From Prolixibacteraceae bacterium (GTDB taxonomy: Bacteria > Bacteroidota > Bacteroidia > Bacteroidales > Prolixibacteraceae), in NCBI GenBank assembly GCA_018399395.1, contig JAGYOI010000051.1:1-7812 (forward strand): 7,812 nucleotides of DNA, read 5' to 3'. The position numbers and the translations under genes were made by a program. Shown one piece after another: positions 1 to 5,605 of this stretch. The notes under the pieces were generated by a model. It worked only from the letters and a program-made list of their open reading frames with translations. It was not told the origin of the DNA and did not search any database. Each line of letters starts with the position of its first letter. Position 1 is the first letter of the stretch.

Positions 1-35
1 TGCAGACCGCTGCCTAGCCACTCGGCCAAGGTACC
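1..35 (-). tRNA. tRNA-Cys (anticodon GCA), 5' half, cut by window edge
   Basis: Read on the minus strand, positions 35 to 1 give a tRNA 5' half. A seven-base acceptor strand starts with GGTACC and is followed by T8. The D arm is GCC/GGC around a loop containing GAGTGGCTA. Then come A26, the five-base anticodon stem strand GCGGT, and loop bases C32 and T33 followed by GCA. GCA decodes UGC/UGU, so this is a cysteine tRNA. The window ends exactly at anticodon base 36, so the 3' half (anticodon stem, T arm, acceptor) lies outside and cannot be checked. The cut is a window artefact, not a gene truncation. It is transcribed in the same direction as folB but has its own promoter. Confidence 0.9.
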
Positions 36-81
36 ATTGTTGTATTGAACGTTTGCTTTTGCCTGTTTGGCTTAGCGGCTG

Positions 82-111
82 CAAATATATTTAAAAAATA
101 TGGTTATCAAA
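82..111 (-). promoter_or_regulatory. Promoter of the tRNA-Cys gene (Bacteroidota type)
   Basis: On the minus strand, TTTG (111 to 108) is followed after 18 bases by TATATTTG (89 to 82). This matches both elements of the Bacteroidota sigma-ABfr consensus, TTTG at -33 and TAnnTTTG at -7, with no mismatch in the fixed bases. Transcription would start near position 75, giving a leader of about 40 bases before the tRNA 5' end at 35. It lies in the gap between the folB stop codon and the tRNA, so the tRNA need not depend on read-through from folB. I see no intrinsic terminator for folB in this gap. Confidence 0.6.
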
Positions 112-128
112 AAACTATTTCAATAAAA

Positions 129-479
129 TTATCGGCTCATGGTAATGCTCACTTTTCCAATTTGTCCGCCCATTGGCGGGTTGTGTTTCGAAACTTTAAT
201 GGTTGCTTTCTTTATGGTATCGAAATTCCCGTAAAGGGCATCCAGTATACGTTTACAAATATTTTCAAGAAGGTACGATTTCTTTTCCATTTCACCTTTA
301 ATGATTTTGTAAACCTTTTGATAGTCCAGCGCGTCATGAAGATTGTCGCTCACTGCTGCCGTGTCACAATCGGTTGCAATGGTAATGTTTACCGTGAATT
401 TGTTTCCTACTACTTGTTCTTGCTTAAAATGCCCGTGATAGGCATAAAACTCCATTTCTTCAATTTCAATTAATCCCAT
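129..479 (-). CDS. folB: Dihydroneopterin aldolase
   Basis: FolB converts 7,8-dihydroneopterin to 6-hydroxymethyl-7,8-dihydropterin and glycolaldehyde in cytoplasmic tetrahydrofolate synthesis. The 116-residue product has the usual family length (about 115-125) and is a single FolB domain. Visible family features are the N-terminal MEFYAYHG segment (residues 9-16), Glu21 followed by VVGNKF (the conserved Glu before the G-N-F turn), LDYQKVY (51-57), the pterin-anchoring Glu72 in LLEN, and Lys98 in VSKHNPP (96-102), which matches the catalytic lysine region of the family. The ATG at 479-477 gives a full N-terminal strand, and there is no upstream extension to prefer. It is divergent from glnS across an 89-bp gap. 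Its promoter is not clear: TAACTTCG (515-508) and TAGATTTA (496-489) each miss one fixed base of the -7 consensus. No other folate gene is visible nearby. Confidence 0.93.
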   Translation of the reverse strand: MGLIEIEEMEFYAYHGHFKQEQVVGNKFTVNITIATDCDTAAVSDNLHDALDYQKVYKIIKGEMEKKSYLLENICKRILDALYGNFDTIKKATIKVSKHNPPMGGQIGKVSITMSR

Positions 480-537
480 AATCTTCAGTAAATCTATTTT
501 TCGTTTGCGAAGTTACAACGTTTTTCGTTAAAACATT

Positions 538-545
538 TAACTTTG
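538..545 (+). promoter_or_regulatory. Probable -7 element of the glnS promoter
   Basis: TAACTTTG at 538-545 is an exact match to the Bacteroidota -7 element TAnnTTTG. It would place the transcription start near 552 and give a leader of about 17 bases before the glnS ATG at 569. The expected -33 TTTG is not present at the right distance (positions 513-520 read TTACAACG), so the promoter is supported by one element only. An AAAGG (556-560) upstream of the ATG could act as a weak ribosome-binding site, although translation initiation in this phylum depends little on such sites. Confidence 0.45.
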
Positions 546-568
546 TCGGCATTATAAAGGATTGAAGT

Positions 569-2272
569 ATGGCAGATAACTCAGAAAATAAAAAAAGCGT
601 GGCAAAAACCAGAAATTTTATACACGAATTGGTTGAAAAAGATCTTAGTGAAGGTAAAAATAATGGCCGGGTACATACACGTTTCCCGCCTGAGCCTAAC
701 GGATACCTCCATATTGGTCATGCAAAGGCTATTTGTCTTGATTTTGGAACCGCCGAAAAATTTGGCGGAAAATGTAATTTACGTTTCGATGATACAAACC
801 CTACAAAAGAGGATGTAGAATTTGTTGACTCTATAAAAGAAGATATTAAATGGCTTGGGTTCGACTGGGAGGACCGTTTGTATTACGCTTCTGACTTCTT
901 TGATGATTTGTACGAATTTGCCGTAAAACTGATAAAAGAAGGTAAAGCCTATGTTGATGACCAGCCTTCTGATTTGATTAGTGAACAAAGAGGTACCCCA
1001 CAGAAGCCTGGTATCGAAAGTCCTTACCGTAATCGTCCGGTTGAAGATAATCTTGATCTTTTTCGCCGTATGAAAGAGGGAGAGTTTGAAAACGGGGCAA
1101 GGGTTTTACGTGCAAAAATTGATATGAATTCTCCCAACATGCACATGCGCGACCCGCTGATGTACCGTATCAGTCATGCTACACATCACCGTACAGGCGA
1201 TAAATGGTGTATTTACCCAATGTATGATTTTGCCCACGGGCAATGCGATTATTTCGAAGGGGTAACACACTCGCTATGTACACTCGAATTTGAAATTCAC
1301 CGCCCTTTATATAACTGGTTTGTCGACCAATTGGCAACTGATGATTATCGTCCAAGGCAGATTGAATTCTCACGCCTAAACCTTACCTATACCATGATGA
1401 GCAAACGTAAATTGCTCCAACTGGTTGAAGAAGGTTACGTAAAAGGCTGGGACGACCCACGTATGCCTACGCTTTCGGGAATGCGCCGCAGGGGTTTTAC
1501 CCCGGCATCGATACGGAACCTGATTGAAAAGGTTGGTATTACCAAAACCGAGGGGATGATTGATGTGGCACTTCTCGAGCATGCCGTTCGTGAAGACCTG
1601 AACAAATCAGCTCAACGTGTGATGGGGGTGCTTAATCCACTGAAAGTTGTTATTACCAATTATCCCGAAGATAAAGTAGAAATGGTTCAGGCCATTAACA
1701 ATCCCGAGGATGAAACTGCCGGCAGGCGTGATGTGCCATTTACACGTGAGTTGTACATCGAGCATGAAGATTTCATGGAAGACCCTCCGCGTAAATTTTT
1801 CCGTCTTTCGCCCGGTAAAGAAGTCCGTTTGCGGTATGCTTATTATATAACGTGTAACGAAGTAATAAAAAACGACGAAGGCGAAATAGTTGAGCTTCGT
1901 TGTACATACGATCCTGAGACTAAAGGCGGGAATTCTCCTGATGGACGTAAGGTTAAAGGTACGCTGCATTGGGTTTCGGCTACCGAAAGTGTGAAAGCCG
2001 AAATCAGGCTCTACGATCGTTTGTTCGAGGTTGAAAACCCATCGGCTACCAAAGATCAGGATTTCAGGGGGTTTTTGAACCCGAATTCATTACAAGTACT
2101 TGAAGCGTGTTATGTTGAACCCTTTGTGAAAAAAGGTGAACCGCTCGATCATTTTCAATTTGAAAGAAAAGGCTATTTCAACATTGACAAAGATTCAACG
2201 CCGGACCATTTGGTAATAAACCGCACCGTTACCTTGCGTGACAACTGGGCAAAGAAAATGAACAACAAATAA
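569..2272 (+). CDS. glnS: Glutaminyl-tRNA synthetase
   Basis: Class Ic aminoacyl-tRNA synthetase that charges tRNA-Gln with glutamine in the cytoplasm. The product is 567 residues, close to the 554 of E. coli GlnRS, so it is full length. The Rossmann catalytic domain opens with [17 protein letters not shown], which holds the HIGH motif at residues 48-51. It is followed by the GlnRS-typical [15 protein letters not shown] and [17 protein letters not shown] stretches. The second class I motif is MSK at 277-279, in the GlnRS form MMSKRKL. The C-terminal part (from about residue 340) is the beta-barrel anticodon-binding region, with [12 protein letters not shown] and GTLHWVSA. GlnRS is told from the related GluRS by this barrel and by the MSKRKL form. 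Its presence implies direct glutaminylation rather than sole reliance on the GatCAB route. It appears monocistronic: divergent from folB and closed by the terminator downstream. Confidence 0.97.
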   Translation: MADNSENKKSVAKTRNFIHELVEKDLSEGKNNGRVHTRFPPEPNGYLHIGHAKAICLDFGTAEKFGGKCNLRFDDTNPTKEDVEFVDSIKEDIKWLGFDWEDRLYYASDFFDDLYEFAVKLIKEGKAYVDDQPSDLISEQRGTPQKPGIESPYRNRPVEDNLDLFRRMKEGEFENGARVLRAKIDMNSPNMHMRDPLMYRISHATHHRTGDKWCIYPMYDFAHGQCDYFEGVTHSLCTLEFEIHRPLYNWFVDQLATDDYRPRQIEFSRLNLTYTMMSKRKLLQLVEEGYVKGWDDPRMPTLSGMRRRGFTPASIRNLIEKVGITKTEGMIDVALLEHAVREDLNKSAQRVMGVLNPLKVVITNYPEDKVEMVQAINNPEDETAGRRDVPFTRELYIEHEDFMEDPPRKFFRLSPGKEVRLRYAYYITCNEVIKNDEGEIVELRCTYDPETKGGNSPDGRKVKGTLHWVSATESVKAEIRLYDRLFEVENPSATKDQDFRGFLNPNSLQVLEACYVEPFVKKGEPLDHFQFERKGYFNIDKDSTPDHLVINRTVTLRDNWAKKMNNK

Positions 2273-2329
2273 TATGATATTCGAGTGTGGCGTTCAATTG
2301 TATTGAATAAGCCATCTCGCTTTTTTTTT

Positions 2330-2362
2330 ACCCTCATCGTTTCTAACGGTGAGGGTTTTTTA
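2330..2362 (+). terminator. Intrinsic terminator of glnS
   Basis: Positions 2330-2356 form a 12-bp stem with a three-base loop (TCT). The arms are ACCCTCATCGTT and AACGGTGAGGGT, and the only non-Watson-Crick pair is one T-G. A run of six T (2356-2361) follows at once. A second T run (2321-2329) sits before the stem. On the minus strand the hairpin is followed by A rather than T, so it works for plus-strand transcription only. It lies 57 bases past the glnS stop and separates the housekeeping gene from the regulator. Confidence 0.88.
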
Positions 2363-2363
2363 T

Positions 2364-2371
2364 TAAATTTA
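2364..2371 (+). promoter_or_regulatory. Possible -7 element for the regulator gene
   Basis: TAAATTTA at 2364-2371 matches TAnnTTTG in all fixed bases but the last. Its predicted start, near 2378, would give a leader of about 28 A/T-rich bases before the ATG at 2406. No convincing -33 TTTG is seen, because that position falls inside the glnS terminator hairpin. It is the best candidate in the 133-bp gap. Some promoter is expected there, since the strong terminator should block read-through from glnS. The call is weak. Confidence 0.3.
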
Positions 2372-2405
2372 CAAGGCAACTTTTTTAATAACTAGACAAA
2401 AATCA

Positions 2406-5309
2406 ATGGTTCTCAGATTTTATTTGGCATTTTTTATTTTAATCTTCTTTTTTAATGGTGCGCGTGCTGTACAGTACGGTATTTCGGAGATTGAATATTT
2501 TAATCGTCGTGATTATCATGCCGGAACTCAAAACTGGAGTGTTTCACAGGCCGATGATGGTTTACTTTATTTTGCGAACAACGACGGAATAATAGAGTAT
2601 GATGGTTCTGCCTGGCGATTGTTGCCAAAAGCGGCAAATAGTATAACACGTGCGGTATTGGCACACGATGAGCGTGTTTATGTTGGTGCCAATGGGGCTT
2701 TTGGGTATTATGAATCTGATTCATTAAAGAATTTCCAATATTATTCACTAAATGAGCGCTATGGAATTAAAGATATAGGTGATTTTTGGAAAATATTTGC
2801 TTTCAACGAAAAAATAATATTTCAATCAGAAAAGGCATTGTGTATCTATTCACCCGAAGATGGTGTGGATGTTATTCAGGCCCATTCAAGAATACCTACT
2901 TCTTTTTTTGTTAACGGGATGCTGTTGGTGCATGACGAAAAACTGGGATTACTCGAACTCAGGCAAGGGGAACTGTTTCGCATACCGGGGGGCGAGATTT
3001 TTTCAACTTATGCACCCTGGGCAATAATGCCGTTAAACAATAATGAAATTGTTATTGGCACCATGAATAATGGGTTGTTTAAGTGGGGGCTAAACGGTTT
3101 TGAAAAGTGGGATGTGCCGGCATCTGACTTTCTTGAGAAGAACAATATTTTTTGTGGTGTTGCCACCGATGATGAGTTGGTATTTGGCACAATACAATCA
3201 GGAGCTGTAGTTATCGATAAAACCGGAAACATTAAAATGGTTGCCGACAAAGACCGTGGACTGAACAACAATACCGTTTTGAGTTTGTATCAGGGCAATC
3301 AGGGCAATTTATGGTGTGGGCTCGATAATGGCATAGCAAAAATTGAATACAACCGTGCTGTAAGCTTTATTCAGGGGTATTACGATACCGGGACCGGATA
3401 TTGCATGGAACGCAAAAATGATGAAGTTTTTTTAGGTACCAACCAGGGGTTGTATGCCATAAATGAGAAGCGTTTTGATAATCCGTTAAAAACCCGTGAT
3501 GATTTTAAAAGGATTGATGGGGCCAATGGACAGGTATGGTCGTTGTTTGTTGATGAAGAATCTGATAAAGTGTTGTGTGGGCATAATCTTGGTGTTTTCG
3601 TGGTGGACGAGTTGAAAGCTGAAAAAATAACACCTCAGGATGTGAATGGTGTGTGGAATTTCAGGAAAATACCTGGTTATGATGATAAGTTGATTGTTGG
3701 CACATACGGGGGGTTATCAGTTATTGATCGTTCAGGTGGTACATGGCAGTTTTCACATCGAATAAATGGATTTGATGAATCATCGCGATTTATTGAATGG
3801 GCAGAAGATGGGGCATTATGGATAGCCCACGGTGTGCTCGGTATTTTTAAATTATATTTTAATGATGATTATACTAAAATTATAAAAATTAAGACCTATC
3901 ATGATTTTAATGGACTCGAAGATTCACTGAATATAACATTATCAAAAGTTAATGATGATATTTTGTTTACATCCGATCATGGGTTGTATTATCCCGATGA
4001 CAATGGAGTCGATTTTTATCATAGTGAGCTGGAAGCCTATTTTAGTGATTATGCAAAATTCCCTTCACAAATTAGTCAAGATCAATTTGGAAATATTTGG
4101 TATTTTATCAATGATGGGGTAGGCGTTTTACGCCGACAGGAAGATGGAACCTATAAACATATTTATAATCCACTTTTAACCTTAAAAAATAAGCTTGTGA
4201 GTGGGTTTGAATCAATTTATTTCTGGGATGAAGAAACGACCTTTTTTGGTGTTGAAGATGGATTTGGACAGTATTCAGTGGTAAACCACATCAATTATTA
4301 TCAGCCATTTGATGTACACATACGTTCGTTTCGGAATCAATCATCAGAACAAGGGTATGAACAATATTACACCAATAGTGCTAAGGTTGACAATCAAAAG
4401 TACGTTCCGGTTTATCCTTTTGAACACAATAATTTTGAAGTGGAGTATTCAGCAACCTGGTTTGGAAATAGCGAAATAGAGTACACAACGTGGCTCGACG
4501 GGTTTGAGCAATCATGGCACCCATGGTCAAGTTCCGGGAAGCGTCAGTTTACGCGTTTGCCCGAGGGCGATTATACCTTCAGGGTTAAAGCACGAAATAT
4601 GTTTGGTGTTGAAACCTTACCGGCTACTTTTAAGTTTACAGTTACGCCACCATGGTACCGGTCGGCCTATGCGAATACAGTTTACATCGTTCTGATATTA
4701 TTGTTAATGGTTTTAATGTGGTATATAACATCTAAACTGGTTCAAAAAGCAGCGCTAAAGGAAAAAGTAAGGCAAAAGGAAAAATTCAGGTTGAAAGAAG
4801 AAGCTTTACGTCACGAGGCTTTAATAAATGAGAAAGAAATGATCAGGCTTCGAAACGAAAAACTGCGTAATGATATGCTCTATAAAGAAAAAGAGCTGGC
4901 TAATTCTACGATGCATATTGTTCAGAAAAATGAGTTTTTGAAAAAAATAAAAGATGAACTGTTTAAAATCAAAAACGACAATAGTGCCGCTGGAATTGAT
5001 AAAAGGGTGGCTTCCGTAATCCGTAAAATAGAACGCGATATCCATAATGAATCACATTGGGAGGTTTTTGAAACACATTTTGATCAGGTTCACGAAGTTT
5101 TTTTGAAAAGATTATCGTCTAAACACACAAGCTTGACTCCTCGTGAGCTTAAGCTGGCAGCATATTTGAGGATGAACATGTCATCAAAAGAAATTGCTTC
5201 TATAATGAATATAACCCCCAGGGCCGTAGAAAATAACCGGTCGCGGCTTCGGAAGAAGTTAAGGTTGTCTCAGGGGGAAAATTTGGTAGATTATGTAATG
5301 AGTGTATAG
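2406..5309 (+). CDS. Membrane-spanning SusR-like regulator (propeller, Y_Y_Y, TM, LuxR HTH)
   Basis: A 967-residue one-chain sensor and transcription regulator. Residues 1-21 are a signal peptide ending ARA before V22. Residues about 40-650 look like a periplasmic beta-propeller of Reg_prop-type repeats, such as NWSVSQADDGLLYFANNDGI (43-62), a repeat around 287-314 with GNLWCGLDNGIAKIEY, and one at 554-576 with DQFGNIWYFINDGVGVL. A Y_Y_Y (triple tyrosine) domain spans about 670-748 and ends in VTPPWYRSAY. A single transmembrane helix lies at about 758-776. A charged coiled coil follows (about 779-857), then a linker with WEVFETHFDQVHEVF (885-899). The C terminus is a LuxR-type HTH, with LTPRE at 910-914 and MSSKEIASIMNITPRAVENN at 925-944. 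There is no HisKA, HATPase or receiver domain, so it is not a hybrid two-component system. The family is known in Bacteroidota beside SusC/SusD genes, where it is thought to sense glycans in the periplasm. Control of the co-oriented SusC-like gene downstream is inferred. The ligand is unknown. Confidence 0.88.
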   Translation: MVLRFYLAFFILIFFFNGARAVQYGISEIEYFNRRDYHAGTQNWSVSQADDGLLYFANNDGIIEYDGSAWRLLPKAANSITRAVLAHDERVYVGANGAFGYYESDSLKNFQYYSLNERYGIKDIGDFWKIFAFNEKIIFQSEKALCIYSPEDGVDVIQAHSRIPTSFFVNGMLLVHDEKLGLLELRQGELFRIPGGEIFSTYAPWAIMPLNNNEIVIGTMNNGLFKWGLNGFEKWDVPASDFLEKNNIFCGVATDDELVFGTIQSGAVVIDKTGNIKMVADKDRGLNNNTVLSLYQGNQGNLWCGLDNGIAKIEYNRAVSFIQGYYDTGTGYCMERKNDEVFLGTNQGLYAINEKRFDNPLKTRDDFKRIDGANGQVWSLFVDEESDKVLCGHNLGVFVVDELKAEKITPQDVNGVWNFRKIPGYDDKLIVGTYGGLSVIDRSGGTWQFSHRINGFDESSRFIEWAEDGALWIAHGVLGIFKLYFNDDYTKIIKIKTYHDFNGLEDSLNITLSKVNDDILFTSDHGLYYPDDNGVDFYHSELEAYFSDYAKFPSQISQDQFGNIWYFINDGVGVLRRQEDGTYKHIYNPLLTLKNKLVSGFESIYFWDEETTFFGVEDGFGQYSVVNHINYYQPFDVHIRSFRNQSSEQGYEQYYTNSAKVDNQKYVPVYPFEHNNFEVEYSATWFGNSEIEYTTWLDGFEQSWHPWSSSGKRQFTRLPEGDYTFRVKARNMFGVETLPATFKFTVTPPWYRSAYANTVYIVLILLLMVLMWYITSKLVQKAALKEKVRQKEKFRLKEEALRHEALINEKEMIRLRNEKLRNDMLYKEKELANSTMHIVQKNEFLKKIKDELFKIKNDNSAAGIDKRVASVIRKIERDIHNESHWEVFETHFDQVHEVFLKRLSSKHTSLTPRELKLAAYLRMNMSSKEIASIMNITPRAVENNRSRLRKKLRLSQGENLVDYVMSV

Positions 5310-5390
5310 CCCTATCACATAAGTTATTCCTTTTTTTAACCAAAAAATTAACGATTTATTTTTTATAGAAAACAATAATTGATGGTGTAA

Positions 5391-5550
5391 ATGAGTAGAG
5401 GTGAGTGTTCTGTATTTTGTTATGTGTATTGTTTTGTTTATTCAAGTATAAGAAAATCAGGTTTTTAATAATTGGGGTGTGAGTTTTTTGTGAGGTTGTT
5501 TTTCGTGCAGTGTGAGTGTTTTGTGTGTTAAATTATTGTGAAGTGATTGG
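5391..5550 (+). other. Cytosine-depleted, G/T-rich intergenic region
   Basis: By my count this 160-base stretch has 75 T, 46 G, 34 A and only 5 C on the plus strand. It fills most of the 296-bp gap between the regulator and the SusC-like gene and holds the GTGAG repeats described separately. I see no RNA gene or credible coding region here. A 25-codon reading frame from ATG 5391 is judged to be chance. The rest of the gap, 5310-5390, is A/T-rich with no strong hairpin, so the regulator has no clear terminator of its own. Confidence 0.7.
5477..5525 (+). repeat. Pair of 16-bp direct repeats, candidate activator sites
   Basis: GTGTGAGTTTTTTGTG (5477-5492) and GTGTGAGTGTTTTGTG (5510-5525) differ at one base and start exactly 33 bp apart. 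The core GTGAG occurs at 5479, 5490 and 5512, which are steps of 11 and 22 bp, placing the cores on one face of the helix. A diverged third copy (12/16) lies at 5399-5414. The proximal copy ends about 10 bp before the -33 box of the SusC-like gene, where an activator would bind. The neighbouring LuxR-HTH regulator is the obvious candidate ligand, but this is inferred from position only. Confidence 0.5.
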
Positions 5551-5567
5551 ATGTACCCTTAGATTTG
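5536..5567 (+). promoter_or_regulatory. Promoter of the SusC-like gene (Bacteroidota type)
   Basis: TTG at 5536-5538 and an exact TAnnTTTG match, TAGATTTG, at 5560-5567 are separated by 21 bases, consistent with the Bacteroidota -33/-7 promoter. Transcription would start near 5574, giving a leader of about 32 A/T-rich bases. That leader contains the palindrome TTTAATTAAA (5577-5586) and no Shine-Dalgarno-like site before the ATG at 5606. The -33 box is a three-base match only, as expected for a promoter that needs an activator. Confidence 0.6.
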
Positions 5568-5605
5568 TGCCTATGGTTTAATTAAAATTTCCAAATCATT
5601 TCACT

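Noticed and set aside
45..473. 142-codon open frame on the plus strand opposite folB
   Set aside because: It is the antisense shadow of folB. It resembles no protein I recognise, while the minus-strand frame carries all FolB family motifs.
489..515. Candidate folB promoters on the minus strand (TAACTTCG at 515-508; TAGATTTA at 496-489 with a TTG at 518-516)
   Set aside because: Each lacks one fixed base of the -7 consensus. The first has no -33 element, and the second would leave a leader of only a few bases. They cannot be told apart, so neither is listed as a feature.
1607..1969. 120-codon open frame on the minus strand inside glnS
   Set aside because: It lies wholly opposite the conserved glnS reading frame, has no promoter or recognisable domain, and is explained as a shadow.
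2293..2307. Small inverted repeat TTCAA/TTGAA after glnS
   Set aside because: A five-base A/T-rich stem is expected by chance, and the strong terminator lies just downstream.
2349..2362. GTGAGGGTTTTTTA before the regulator gene, resembling the GTGAG repeats upstream of the SusC-like gene
   Set aside because: It is fully explained as the 3' arm and T tract of the glnS terminator. It could also serve autoregulation, but nothing else supports that.
5323..5352. A/T-only hairpin (T run and A run around AACC) as a terminator for the regulator
   Set aside because: The stem has no G/C pairs and no T tract follows directly, so it is not a credible intrinsic terminator.
5391..5468. 25-codon plus-strand frame, cysteine- and tyrosine-rich, in the intergenic region
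   Set aside because: Its odd composition simply follows from the G/T-rich DNA (TGT, TAT, GTT codons). It has no ribosome-binding site or family resemblance.
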